This document shows positions 25,260-33,986 of a stretch of DNA of 64,000 nucleotides, in pieces; positions within the stretch are counted from its first letter, which is position 1; the number at the start of each line of letters is the position of its first letter. The notes beneath the pieces are model-generated. The model was not told the origin of the DNA and did no database searches. It saw nothing but the letters and a program-made list of their open reading frames with translations. The stretch is from an uncultured Desulfuromonas sp. (GTDB taxonomy: Bacteria; Desulfobacterota; Desulfuromonadia; Desulfuromonadales; Desulfuromonadaceae), in assembly GCF_963678835.1 (NCBI RefSeq), contig NZ_OY787469.1, forward strand, positions 1,860,001-1,924,000, written 5' to 3'. Made by a program: the position numbers and the translations under genes.

Positions 25260-26588
25260 TCAAAACCAACGCAGGACATAATAGCGCACATAGAGATAAA
25301 CCATTGCCAGAAAAATGGTCAGAAACATGGTTGGCAGACCGTATTTGAGAAATTGGCCGAAGCTGATTTTGTAGCCGGCTTTTTCACTTAATCCGATGAC
25401 GATGACATTGGCAGAGGCACCAATGGGGGAGCCATTGCCGCCGAGACAGGCACCAAGGGCCAGCGCCCACCACACCGGGTCGATGGTTCGTGCCTGGGCT
25501 GCTGTGGTTGGTGCGGAACCAAACACCTGATTGGACAGATCGATAAGGATCGGGTTCATCGTGGCAACAAACGGAATGTTGTCGACGATGGCCGAACTGA
25601 GTGCTGAAAACCACAACATCACCATGGTCAGAACCGTCATGTCGTCGGGTTGGGGATGGGTTACGGCGATCATCGCGCGGGACAGGTCTTCCACCAGACC
25701 CACCTTGACAATGCCACCGATAATGATGAATAAGCCGATGAAAAAGAAAATGGTCGGCCATTCCACCTCAGCGAGGATCTCCGTTGGCTGTTCGTCAGAA
25801 AGCACAAACAGGGTTGCGGCACCCATCAGGGCGACGCTGGCCGGTTCATAATGGAAAAAGCCGTGCAGCATGAAGCCGAGGATGGTCAGTCCAAGGATGA
25901 GCAACGATTTTTTCAACAGCGCTGGATCGCGAATCTGTTCGCGTTCGTTCATGGTCATGATGCGCCGTTTCAGTTCCTCTTTGACCGTCAGACTTTTGCC
26001 GAAAATAATTTTCCACGCCAGCATCCAGAATAGAAAAATGATGATGATTGCCGGAGTCAGGTGGACAACGAAGTCCATGAAGTTGAGACCGGCCTTGGAG
26101 GCGATCATGATATTGGGTGGATCACCGATCAGGGTCGCGGTACCGCCGATGTTGGACGCCAGTGCTTCGGTGATCAGGTACGGGATCGGATTGATCTCCA
26201 GTTGTTCAGCGATCAACAGGGTGACCGGAGCGAGCAGTAACACGGTGGTGACATTGTCGAGAAAAGCGGAACCCAGAGCTGTAATCACGGCAAACAGGAC
26301 CATGATGCGAAACGGTTCCCCCTTGGCAGCTTTAGCGCACTTGATGGCCACATACTGAAACACACCGGTTTTGGTCATGATGTTGATCATCACCATCATG
26401 GAGATGAGCAGGAAGATAACATTCCAGTCAACGCCGAGATCCATATCGTGAAACGCTTCATGTTGGTCGAGGATCTTGCCGATCAGGGTGATGGCGGCAC
26501 CAAACAGGGCGACTTTGGTCTTATGGATTTTTTCTGAAATGATCAGGGCGTAGGCGACAATAAAAATGCCGGTGGCAAACCAATACAT
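25260..26588 (-). CDS. ArsB/NhaD-family permease (ion transporter superfamily)
   Basis: Polytopic protein of 442 residues with about 11-12 membrane spans. Family motifs are FLDNVTTVLLLAPVTLL, IGGTATLIGDPPNIMI (first half), then SAIVDNIPFVATMNP and GGNGSPIGASANVIVIG (second half), reflecting the inverted repeat of IT-superfamily carriers. Members are Na+/H+ antiporters of the NhaD type, arsenite or anion carriers; the exact substrate is undetermined, although the NhaD type is common beside CBS proteins. No ars genes are near. Downstream of the CBS gene on the same strand with a 44-bp gap. Confidence 0.85.
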   Translation of the reverse strand: MYWFATGIFIVAYALIISEKIHKTKVALFGAAITLIGKILDQHEAFHDMDLGVDWNVIFLLISMMVMINIMTKTGVFQYVAIKCAKAAKGEPFRIMVLFAVITALGSAFLDNVTTVLLLAPVTLLIAEQLEINPIPYLITEALASNIGGTATLIGDPPNIMIASKAGLNFMDFVVHLTPAIIIIFLFWMLAWKIIFGKSLTVKEELKRRIMTMNEREQIRDPALLKKSLLILGLTILGFMLHGFFHYEPASVALMGAATLFVLSDEQPTEILAEVEWPTIFFFIGLFIIIGGIVKVGLVEDLSRAMIAVTHPQPDDMTVLTMVMLWFSALSSAIVDNIPFVATMNPILIDLSNQVFGSAPTTAAQARTIDPVWWALALGACLGGNGSPIGASANVIVIGLSEKAGYKISFGQFLKYGLPTMFLTIFLAMVYLYVRYYVLRWF

Positions 26589-26632
26589 AAAATGCTCCGA
26601 AAAATGGCCCCTGTGAAGAGGCCGTGATCAGG

Positions 26633-27115
26633 TTATTCAGAAAGATCGACAACGCCGTCGAAGTTGTAGGTAAACGGATCGCCGATAAGGTGAACCAGAA
26701 TATCGACCCGGGTGATTTCACCAACAATTTTGTTGTGTGTGTCGACCACGGGCAGGGTGTTGAAGCCGCGTTCGGCAAAAATAGCATCCGCCTGCAGCAG
26801 TTGATGGTGAGGATGCAGGGAGATCACATTTTTAACCATGATGTCGCGGGCACAGCGATGGCGGGCTTTTTCAGCCTGTCGTTTGAGGTAATCAGCGCCA
26901 TCACTGATGGAGCGGGCGAGATGGGCATTCATGTAAGAGGGCATCACCTCTTTGAGCAGATCACGGGCCGAGACCACGCCGATCAGGGTGCGATCTTTGT
27001 CAACGATATAAGCCAGGCGAGGCGTTGGCGCGGCAATCTTATGCAGCAGACAGACAAAGTCGCAGTCCGGCTCAGCGAGAACCACGGTTTTACGCATGCA
27101 GGTGGAAACATCCAT
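26633..27115 (-). CDS. Two-CBS-domain protein
   Basis: 160 residues forming a CBS pair (Bateman module): CBS1 about 5-65 (MRKTVVLAEPDCDFVCLL, YIVDKDRTLIGVVSARDLL) and CBS2 about 90-150 (ARDIMVKNVISLHPHHQLL, TLPVVDTHNKIVGEITRVDIL). Such pairs bind adenine nucleotides or related ligands and gate transporters or enzymes. Being the first gene of a pair with the NhaD/ArsB permease, it may regulate that carrier. Ribosome site GGGAGG 6 bp before ATG. The IS element lies about 130 bp upstream and may have altered its promoter. Confidence 0.85.
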   Translation of the reverse strand: MDVSTCMRKTVVLAEPDCDFVCLLHKIAAPTPRLAYIVDKDRTLIGVVSARDLLKEVMPSYMNAHLARSISDGADYLKRQAEKARHRCARDIMVKNVISLHPHHQLLQADAIFAERGFNTLPVVDTHNKIVGEITRVDILVHLIGDPFTYNFDGVVDLSE

Positions 27116-27248
27116 AGAAAACCTCCCTTGGTATAAAATAACATATCGCGTTTTCAGTTGTGGGGAAAGGGGTTTGTTTAAGGATGACGCATGAATCGGT
27201 TGCTGGCAAATTATGGTGCTGATTTAATCGTTATTAAATGAGATGACT

Positions 27249-28569
27249 CACTACTGTCCGGTTAAAAAATCGGTCAAAGCTTTAAGCTGTTGATAATAAT
27301 CGTTCTTTGACATAACTGTTCCGTTTTCGATTTGAATTCATCCCGCCAATATGGGGAGATACCATCCATTAACGTAGGAGGTATCAATGAATTCAGGTCA
27401 AACCGTTTTCAGGCAACTGCTGCAGTTTCTGCCACGTCACGATTTCAATCTGTGCGTTCGCCGCTACCGTGGCGATTACAGAGCCAGAAAGTTTTCGACT
27501 TTCGATCAATTTCTGTGTCTCGCCTACGCCCAAATGGCTGGCCGTGAAAGCTTGCGCGATATCGAAACCTGTTTGAACTCTCATCGTGAAAAGCTCTACC
27601 ACATCGGTTTTCGTGGTTCCGTGTCCCGTTCAACTTTGGCTGATGCCAGTGAGCGCAGAGACTGGCGCATCTTTCAAGACTTCAGTCATGTTTTGATTCG
27701 CATGGCACAGCAACTTTACTGTGGTGAACCGTTTGCCCTGGAACTTGCTCAACCGCTGTATGCTTTCGATTCAACAACGATTGATCTCTGTTTGACACTG
27801 TTTCCATGGGCCGAGTTTCGGACAACAAAAGCCGCCGTGAAAATGCATACGCTGCTTGATCTGCGGGGAACTATCCCAACGTATGTCGCCGTCACGACAG
27901 GCAAGGTGCATGATGTTCGAATGCTCGATTCTCTGCCGGTGACCGAGGATGCCATTTACACGATGGACAAGGCCTATACCGATTTCTCGCGACTTTATGC
28001 ACTGCATCAACAAGGGGCCTTCTTTGTCATCAGAGCAAAAGACAATTTGCGCTATAGGCGGATCTATTCCGCAATCAAAGACAAGTCTGCCGGGATAAAA
28101 GCCGACCAAACGGTCGTCCTGGTCACGCCAAAATCGAAAAAAGACTATCCGGAAAAGCTCCGCCGGATCAGTTATGTTGACAAAGATCGAAACAAGCATC
28201 TGGTCTTTTTGACCAACAATTTTACGGTTTCAGCAGCGACAGTTGCTGAAGTCTATAAGCAGCGCTGGCAGGTGGAACTGTTTTTCAAATGGATCAAGCA
28301 ACACCTGCGGATCAAATCGTTTTACGGGACATCGATCAACGCCGTAAAGAGTCAGATATGGGTAGCAATGAGCATTTATCTTCTGGTTGTCATTGCGAAG
28401 AAAAAGCTCAAAATCCCATGTGAGCTCTACACTTTTTTACAAATCCTGGAGGTCAATCTGTTTGAGAAAAAGCCCATTTCATCGATGGTTGCTGATGCTC
28501 TCAAACAAATTCAAGACCTCCAAGATAGCAACCAGCTGAATTTATTCAGCTATTAACCGGACAGTAGTG
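27249..28569 (+). mobile_element. Complete IS4-family insertion sequence with 9-bp target duplication
   Basis: A 1321-bp element bounded by perfect 17-bp terminal inverted repeats (27249-27265, starting CACTACTGTCCGG; 28553-28569, ending CCGGACAGTAGTG). GAGATGACT flanks it on both sides (27240-27248 and 28570-28578), a perfect 9-bp duplication, so the insertion is recent and intact. It carries one transposase gene. It landed between the CBS and yitT genes and disrupts no evident gene. Confidence 0.93.
27387..28556 (+). CDS. IS4-family transposase (DUF4372 N-terminus)
   Basis: 389 residues. The N-terminal DUF4372-type DNA-binding part is NSGQTVFRQLLQFLPRHDF, FDQFLCLAYAQMAGRESLRD. The DDE core has the first aspartate in YAFDSTTIDLCL, the second in YTMDKAYTDF and the glutamate in the YREK-like block QRWQVELFFKWIKQHL, with the IS4-type spacing. 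Start ATG 27387 is preceded by AGGAGGT. The frame is open to 12 bp before the right terminal end, so the enzyme looks functional. Confidence 0.93.
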   Translation: MNSGQTVFRQLLQFLPRHDFNLCVRRYRGDYRARKFSTFDQFLCLAYAQMAGRESLRDIETCLNSHREKLYHIGFRGSVSRSTLADASERRDWRIFQDFSHVLIRMAQQLYCGEPFALELAQPLYAFDSTTIDLCLTLFPWAEFRTTKAAVKMHTLLDLRGTIPTYVAVTTGKVHDVRMLDSLPVTEDAIYTMDKAYTDFSRLYALHQQGAFFVIRAKDNLRYRRIYSAIKDKSAGIKADQTVVLVTPKSKKDYPEKLRRISYVDKDRNKHLVFLTNNFTVSAATVAEVYKQRWQVELFFKWIKQHLRIKSFYGTSINAVKSQIWVAMSIYLLVVIAKKKLKIPCELYTFLQILEVNLFEKKPISSMVADALKQIQDLQDSNQLNLFSY

Positions 28570-28703
28570 GAGATGACTTCATGCTTGTCCTGCGTTGTTA
28601 TGTTTTATTCTTTTTCCCAGGATGTCACAATGGTGTCCCGGACGGTACTGGTCGGTCGGTTGGTTGGGGTGGCTGTTGATGACTCTCATTTTTGAATTAG
28701 GCT

Positions 28704-28847
28704 TTGGTCGTTGATGGATTAATCAATTTTGGCGTAAGGTGGCTCAGGTATTGGCCTTTTGGCGGGGAAGATCTGTTTCTCCTCGTGTTGCTGGTCACGC
28801 TGGTGTTGCCACGTGTTTGCGCACGTTTTTACCGGCTGGATGAATGA
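28704..28847 (+). CDS. Possible 47-residue single-span membrane peptide
   Basis: A short frame from TTG 28704 to TGA 28847 encodes VRWLRYWPFGGEDLF followed by a hydrophobic span (LFLLVLLVTLVLP) and a basic/acidic tail (RVCARFYRLDE). The charge pattern suits a small inner-membrane peptide. The ribosome site is poor (TAGG) and no relative is recognised. It lies in the otherwise gene-free stretch 28570-28930 between the IS element and yitT. It may be the remnant of a larger gene. Confidence 0.22.
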   Translation: MVVDGLINFGVRWLRYWPFGGEDLFLLVLLVTLVLPRVCARFYRLDE

Positions 28848-28930
28848 CCAGACCGGTTGTCACTTATCCATAGCGATGTTAGGCTGCGAAAAAATTGTTC
28901 CCACGAACTTGATTGTGAAAGGAGAGGCCT

Positions 28931-29791
28931 TTGTCTCAAAAACGGGAGTACAGTTATTCCGTTCCCTGGAATCTGATGTTAATTATCTTGGGGTCAGTCA
29001 TTCAGGCGGTCGGTTTTAAAGCCATTGCCACGGTCCACGGTTTTGTTCCCAGTGGTTTGTTCGGTCTGGCGACCCTGATTGAATACAAAACGTCGATACT
29101 TGATGCCGGTGTCTGGTATCTGATGCTCAACGTGCCGATGTTTGTTCTCGGCTACCTGTTTATCAGTCGCCGGTTTCTCGCCTACAGTTTTATCTCCATG
29201 ATCACGGTTTCTCTGGCTTACAGCAGCCTTGACCTGGTTGTTCATATACAGAATCAACTTTACGCGGCTGTGTGCTTCGGTGTGATCAGTGGCTGCGGTG
29301 CTGGTGTGGTGTTGCGCACTTTGGGTTCCAATGGTGGTCTTGATGTTGTGGCTGTTATTGCCAACCAGCGCTTTAATGTTGGTATTGGTAAAACGTACTT
29401 TATGTTTAACCTGGCCCTGTATGCGGTCAGTTTTCTCAGTTTGGACAACGACCTGGTTATTGCCTCTTTGATTGCCGCGTTTGTCGCCTCGGTGTGTATG
29501 GAGTACAGCCTGTCCATGTTCAGTCAGCGCAAGCTGTGTCTGATAATTTCCAAACACAACGAAGAGATCGCCCAAAAGGTGATGCATAGCATGAAAATCG
29601 GAGCGACCTTTTTGGAAGGTGTCGGCGCCTATAAGAATGAAACTCGCCGCGTGTTGATGGTGGTGACCAATAACATTCAGCTCAAACGATTGGAAGAGGT
29701 TGCATTCACCATTGATCCGCATAGTCTATTTATTGTTGAGAACACCTTCAACGTGATTGGTTCAACGTTTTCGCGGCGCAAGATCTATTGA
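28931..29791 (+). CDS. YitT-family membrane protein (DUF2179 C-terminus)
   Basis: 286 residues. Five to six membrane spans (about 12-185) include the YitT signatures GSVIQAVGFKAIA and GSNGGLDVVAVIANQRF. A cytoplasmic DUF2179 domain follows (about 200-280: KLCLIISKHNEEIAQKVMH, GATFLEGVGAYKNE, FTIDPHSLFIVENTFNVIGSTF). YitT proteins are widespread and of unknown transport role; the C-terminal domain resembles PII-like ligand-binding folds. Start TTG 28931 is supported by GGAGAGG at 28920-28926 and by lack of a nearer ATG. Possibly co-transcribed with the aldo/keto reductase downstream (61-bp gap). Confidence 0.85.
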   Translation: MSQKREYSYSVPWNLMLIILGSVIQAVGFKAIATVHGFVPSGLFGLATLIEYKTSILDAGVWYLMLNVPMFVLGYLFISRRFLAYSFISMITVSLAYSSLDLVVHIQNQLYAAVCFGVISGCGAGVVLRTLGSNGGLDVVAVIANQRFNVGIGKTYFMFNLALYAVSFLSLDNDLVIASLIAAFVASVCMEYSLSMFSQRKLCLIISKHNEEIAQKVMHSMKIGATFLEGVGAYKNETRRVLMVVTNNIQLKRLEEVAFTIDPHSLFIVENTFNVIGSTFSRRKIY

Positions 29792-29852
29792 TCAGTGACC
29801 GCCGAACTCCCATCGCATGTCGTGTTATGGCATGCAGAAAGGTGTGTTTGAA

Positions 29853-30854
29853 ATGTCTGCAGCGAATATTACAACCACAAAACTTGGAACCACAGATATC
29901 GATGTCAGCCAGGTATGCCTGGGGACCTGGGCCATTGGTGGCTGGTTGTGGGGCGGCAGTGATGACAGTCAGTGTATTGCTACCATCCGTGCCGCTCTGG
30001 ATCAGGGCATTACCTTTATTGATACAGCGGCGGTGTATGGCTTTGGTCACTCCGAATCTCTGGTGGGGCTGGCATGGAAAGGCCATGTGGCGCGGGATCA
30101 GGTGGTGTTGGCTACTAAAGCCGGACTGCAGTGGAGTGATGATGGCAAGGTGACACGTAATTGTACCCGCGAGAGGTTGTTGCAGGAGATTGATGATTCG
30201 TTGCAGCGCTTGCAGACCGATTACATCGATCTCTACCAGATTCACTGGCCTGACCCGCTGGTGCCTATTGAGGAGACCGCCGAGGTGATGGCCGGATTGT
30301 TGTCTAGTGGCAAGATCCGGGCCATTGGTGTCAGTAATTACGATCCAGAGCAGATGGATCGCTTCCGCAGTGTGGCGCCGTTGCACAGCGTGCAACCACC
30401 TTACAATCTGTTCGAACGGCAGATTGATGCGGATGTGCGGCCTTATGCTCAGCAGCATGATCTGGCGATTCTTGCTTATGGTGCCATTTGTCGGGGCTTG
30501 TTGTCGGGCAAGATGAAGGCCGAGCCAACGTTTGAGGGCGATGATATCCGTCAGTATGATCCGAAGTTCAAAGCGCCGCGCTATGCTGCGTATCTTGATG
30601 CCGTCGCCAAGCTGGATGCGTTTGCTCAGGAGCGTTTTCAACGTGGTGTGTTGGAACTGGCGGTGCGTTGGGTGATTGATCAGGGGGCGATTGCCCTGTG
30701 GGGGGCGCGTCATCCGCAGCAGTTGGATCGGGTGCAGCAGGTGTTTGGTTGGTCGCTGTCGGAGGCGGATCGCGATGAAATGGCCACCATTGTTAATGAT
30801 ACGATTACTGATCCGGTTGGACCGGAGTTTATGGCGCCACCGGCACGGAAATAG
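29853..30854 (+). CDS. Aldo/keto reductase
   Basis: NADPH-dependent (beta/alpha)8 oxidoreductase of 333 residues. Catalytic tetrad visible: Asp and Tyr in FIDTAAVYGFGHSE, Lys in VLATKAGL and His in YQIHWPDP. GVSNY and the C-terminal WALWGARHPQQ-like segment (IALWGARHPQQLDRV) match the family's cofactor loop. Closest in style to the YhdN/IolS group (general stress or sugar/aldehyde reduction); substrate unknown. ATG 29853 is preferred over the ATG 12 codons earlier because AGGTG lies 9 bp before it. Confidence 0.88.
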   Translation: MSAANITTTKLGTTDIDVSQVCLGTWAIGGWLWGGSDDSQCIATIRAALDQGITFIDTAAVYGFGHSESLVGLAWKGHVARDQVVLATKAGLQWSDDGKVTRNCTRERLLQEIDDSLQRLQTDYIDLYQIHWPDPLVPIEETAEVMAGLLSSGKIRAIGVSNYDPEQMDRFRSVAPLHSVQPPYNLFERQIDADVRPYAQQHDLAILAYGAICRGLLSGKMKAEPTFEGDDIRQYDPKFKAPRYAAYLDAVAKLDAFAQERFQRGVLELAVRWVIDQGAIALWGARHPQQLDRVQQVFGWSLSEADRDEMATIVNDTITDPVGPEFMAPPARK

Positions 30855-30910
30855 AAATGGCTGTGGTTCGCACAGAGCTATTTTTCGCTTTGTACGAACC
30901 ACATAGGTTT

Positions 30911-31475
30911 AAGATCAAGGTCGCCGGGACTCGCCCCGGCAGGCGACATCCTTTTGACTGGCCGCTCAAAAGGATGCAAAAACCAGCTGAACACCTCCTG
31001 AACCTGGATTCACCGACACTGTGTCTGTTTCCGTTATGCTTCACGTATTCGGCTCGCCGCCCTTTAGGTCGGCGAATCGTGCAACTCATCATCTCTGGCG
31101 TAAAATGTTGACAACAGTTTGACGCCGTTCTCTATTTTTTTCGTGGCACCAATTAACCGGGCGGGACGGTGCCCGCCCTGCAGTCGTGTGTTATTTAGCA
31201 GCCAAGCCCTCCCGTTCAGCAGCACCGAACGCAATGAACGTCAGCGCAATGGTTGTCGGCAACCTGTTTGAGCGGTAGCGAGTTTTGCCGACATTGCGAT
31301 GTAAGAGAATGGAGAGAGGGAACCCGTAAGGGTGCAATGACGGGAGTCGATTTTGCGGTATTTTTGTCGACGCAAAAGTGCCCCGACGTGCGGGCGCGGA
31401 AGCCCGCGTCATGTGGGTACCACCTTCGCGAACGGATGATGTTCGCTGGTGCGATTCGTTTCAAGTTGCAAACCA
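30911..31475 (+). repeat. Long hairpin-array repeat, copy R1
   Basis: First of three direct copies of an interspersed repeat made of consecutive inverted repeats. Stems: 30947-30957/30966-30976 (CATCCTTTTGA), 31159-31165/31172-31178 (GGGCGGG), 31254-31262/31285-31293 (TGTCGGCAA), 31357-31366/31373-31382 (ten pairs, two of them G-U, loop TCGACG), 31390-31395/31402-31407 (GCGGGC, loop GCGGAA). A further stem CGCCG/CGGCG lies at 31055-31059/31070-31074. No protein-coding frame is convincing on either strand. It follows the aldo/keto reductase stop by about 57 bp. Confidence 0.85.
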
Positions 31476-31486
31476 CTGAAGATCAA

Positions 31487-32230
31487 GATCAAAGTCAAGG
31501 TCGCCGGGTTTCGTCCCGGCAGCCGACATCCTTTTGACTGGCCGCTCAAAAGGATGCAAAAACCGGCTGAACACCTCCTGACCCTCAGATTCACCGACAC
31601 TGAGTCTGTTTCCGATGTGCGTTACGGATTCGGCTCGCCGCCCTTTAGGTCGGCGAATCGTGCAACTCATCAGCACTGGCGTAAAACGTTGATAACAATC
31701 TTCAGTCGCGTTCTATCTCTGGTGTGGCCCCGATAAAACGGGCGGGACGGTGCCCGCCCTGCAGTCGTGTGTTATTGAGCAGCCAAGCTCTCCCGTTCAG
31801 CAGCGCCGAACGAAGAGAACGGTCAGCGCGATGGTTGTCGGCAACCTGTTTGAGGGCTGATGCCGACTGGGCGAGTTTTGCCGACATCGCGGTGTTAGTG
31901 AACGCAGAGAGGGAACCCGTAAGGGCGCATTGGGGTTGTTATGAATCAGAAGAACGAGTGGTGTTGCGTGAGATTTTTTGCGTCAGCAAGGCAGAGGGCG
32001 GAGCCATAGTGGTTCTATGGCGACAACCGATAACGCCGCTGACGTTAAAAAAGATCTGCAACAACTCCGTGAGTTCTGATTGATGACAGCCCCTTGGGAG
32101 TCGATTTTGTGTTACTTTTGTCGACGCAAAAGTAACCAGAAGTGTGGGCGCGGAAGCCCGCGTCACGTGGGCGCCAACTATGAGAACGGATGGATTTCGC
32201 CGGAGCAATTAGTTCCATCATGCGGGCCAC
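31487..32230 (+). repeat. Long hairpin-array repeat, copy R2 (with insertion)
   Basis: Second direct copy, starting about 12 bp after R1. Stems: 31527-31537/31546-31556, 31740-31746/31753-31759, 31836-31844/31878-31886 (longer loop than in R1), 32111-32120/32127-32136 (GTTACTTTTG with its exact complement) and 32144-32149/32156-32161. It is interrupted by a 162-bp foldback element at 31932-32093 placed between the third and fourth stems. The right end (GAACGGATGG...GGCCAC) matches R1 and R3. Confidence 0.85.
31932..32093. mobile_element. Foldback (MITE-like) element nested in R2
   Basis: This stretch is absent from R1 and R3 at the same position. Almost its whole length is an imperfect inverted repeat: GGGG...AATCAGAA near 31932-31951 pairs with TTCTGATT...CCCC ending at 32093. 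Further pairs are CGTCAGC (31981-31987) with GCTGACG (32038-32044), and an apex GCCATAG (32003-32009) / CTATGGC (32015-32021) with loop TGGTT. Some arm differences are G-U compatible. It has no gene. It could be a miniature transposable element or a structured RNA; no target duplication is clear. Confidence 0.6.
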
Positions 32231-32327
32231 GGTAACTGTAAAGCCAAGTCAAGGTTACCGATGCCCTTTTGACTTTTCGTCCTTTAGCAAACCGCAGGAA
32301 TATTCGCATCGGTCAATAGCGCCTTTA

Positions 32328-33812
32328 CTATTGCCCCGTGACCTCATGGAATTTGTCCTCAAGCTCATTTAATCCCAACAGCAGGTTGTTAAGGCACTTG
32401 ATGTTATTGAGATTTCCATTTTTTCTGCTACCGGATTCGAGTTCGTCCTTTAATGCCGTAATTTCAAAGCGCGTCGTGTTGAGTTGCTCTATTTGGGTGC
32501 GTAGGGTGGCAAGCAACATGTTGTCCTTGCTGCTGGAATACTGGTGCAGATTGGAAGCCATTGAGGTGACTAAGTTCGTGCAAAACTCTTGATATTGGCC
32601 AACCTTTTTGTTATACGCGATGTCGCTATCCAGTTCCGCGAGCTGTCTCTTCTGTTCCGCGAGCTGCTCATTCTTTCGCGCTATGCTGCTATCCAGTTCC
32701 GCGAGCTGCTCATTCTTTCGCGCTATGCTGCTATCCAGTTCCGCGAGCTGCTCATTCTTTCGCGCTATGCTGCTATCCAGTTCCGCGATGTCACTATCCA
32801 GTTCCGCGAGCTGTCTCTTCAGTTCCGCATTTTCAGCTTCATACTGGTTTGCATTGAGCCAATGGTACGAGCTCTCTATGACGCTGGTGGAGCATTGCGA
32901 GGTCAGGTCGCTATAGTGTGGATCGTTGCCGGTAACGGCGTTGACGACCTGCTGTGGAAGCAGGTTGAAAATGTCAGGTGTCCAAGTGTCTGCCATGGTG
33001 ATACGGGTGATCGTGCCCTGCTGATTCAACAGCACGGCACCCTCGGCCCAGTAATTCATCATGGTCGGTACCATCCCTTCTCTAACTTCTTTGGACTGAG
33101 GGTCATCGGTCAACCGGGTGTAAAAGGCGTTCTGCGCGGCCAGTTCCCACAGTAAACGATAGGTCTCCCGGCAGGGATAAAAGACCTTTGAACGGTTGGT
33201 GTTGAAATAATTCAGAAAAGCATCGAACACATCAGCGGACAAAAACCCTTTTTCTACGTACTGATCCCACTTTCCCTGGTCTCTTAAGGCATGGGACCAT
33301 TTAAGTATGTCGTTCTTCAGTTGTTTCTGAAGGGTGGTTATTTCGGCATCGGTTAATCCCCGCTGTTGGCGCAAGTGGTCTGCGTCGGGTGGTGTGTACA
33401 GCTTGAGCAGAACGGGATAGGCAATTTCGCCAGAGAGGGTTGTTTCCCCATTGGGGGTGAACTGGGCAAAATCATTTTTTTCTGCAAAGGCAGAGTTCAC
33501 GTCTAAAAAGTCAAAACGGCTTTGATCGGTTGTGATCGGGTAGCGCTCCACGCGCAGGTGCACGTCGGGGAGGATTTTACCGGCCTGTTTGAGTTGCTCG
33601 ATTTCATCGTAGAGAGTTACTAATCTCTGTTGCAGCGCAGGGAGAAGGTCCGCACTTTGCGCGATGATCTGTTGCCGTGTGCAGGGAGCAGCAGTTGCCG
33701 CGACGGCCTGTGACATGTCGCCGGTTGATATGACAAGGCTCCACAACAGCACAAGGGTTTTTGTGAGCGGGAAGGAGTGTTTTTTTGCTGTGCGCACATG
33801 AGGAAATATCAT
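32328..33812 (-). CDS. Exported coiled-coil protein with heptad repeats, function unknown
   Basis: I do not recognise the family. The 494 residues start with a probable signal peptide (about 10-38, hydrophobic LTKTLVLLWSLVIST, ending AVAATAA). A mixed globular region follows (about 40-320; cysteines at CTRQQII, YPCRETYRLLW and QCSTSVIE). Then a coiled coil (about 325-410) contains three identical 14-residue units ELDSSIARKNEQLA framed by related heptads (LKRQLAELDSDIA). A last helical part has CTNLV, NIKCLNNLLLG. It is probably periplasmic or surface-attached. AAGGA lies 7 bp before ATG 33812. It stands alone between repeats R2 and R3, with no partner gene. Confidence 0.7.
   Translation of the reverse strand: MIFPHVRTAKKHSFPLTKTLVLLWSLVISTGDMSQAVAATAAPCTRQQIIAQSADLLPALQQRLVTLYDEIEQLKQAGKILPDVHLRVERYPITTDQSRFDFLDVNSAFAEKNDFAQFTPNGETTLSGEIAYPVLLKLYTPPDADHLRQQRGLTDAEITTLQKQLKNDILKWSHALRDQGKWDQYVEKGFLSADVFDAFLNYFNTNRSKVFYPCRETYRLLWELAAQNAFYTRLTDDPQSKEVREGMVPTMMNYWAEGAVLLNQQGTITRITMADTWTPDIFNLLPQQVVNAVTGNDPHYSDLTSQCSTSVIESSYHWLNANQYEAENAELKRQLAELDSDIAELDSSIARKNEQLAELDSSIARKNEQLAELDSSIARKNEQLAEQKRQLAELDSDIAYNKKVGQYQEFCTNLVTSMASNLHQYSSSKDNMLLATLRTQIEQLNTTRFEITALKDELESGSRKNGNLNNIKCLNNLLLGLNELEDKFHEVTGQ
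32633..32821. repeat. 21/42-bp coding minisatellite
   Basis: Three identical 42-bp units at 32654-32695, 32696-32737 and 32738-32779 (each begins GTTCCGCGAGCTGCTC). They are flanked by related 21-bp units at 32633-32653, 32780-32800 and 32801-32821. Each 21 bp encodes one heptad of the coiled coil, so length changes stay in frame. Exact identity suggests recent expansion. Confidence 0.92.
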
Positions 33813-33986
33813 TTGAATTTCCTTGTCGTTATGTGGAGTTAACGAAGACTGGAGGCGGTCGTTGGGTCGACCTTATGCCACTCACTCAATGGCAGGGCCT
33901 CAAGTAGAATAGGTTGATATTACAGATTTTTTTCGATGGGTAGAACTTTTTTATTATAAAGCTCTTCTTTCTGCGGTGTTTGAGGG

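Noticed and set aside
24447..25391. A single 314-residue protein over the MFS remnant
   Set aside because: The upstream 46 residues and everything after about 25080 look non-coding or antisense to the permease gene; only the middle is MFS-like, so it is recorded as a pseudogene.
28759..29019. 86-residue frame overlapping the yitT start
   Set aside because: Overlaps the well-supported YitT gene in another frame and has an odd cysteine/tryptophan-rich composition.
30857..32083. Several 60-120 residue open frames inside R1-R3 on both strands
   Set aside because: They follow from nucleotide repetition, differ in frame and length between copies, lack ribosome sites, and the stems vary by compensatory changes, which argues for structure and not protein.
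32633..32821. CRISPR-like regular repeats
   Set aside because: The 42-bp units are contiguous without unique spacers and are in frame inside a coiled-coil gene; there are no cas genes.
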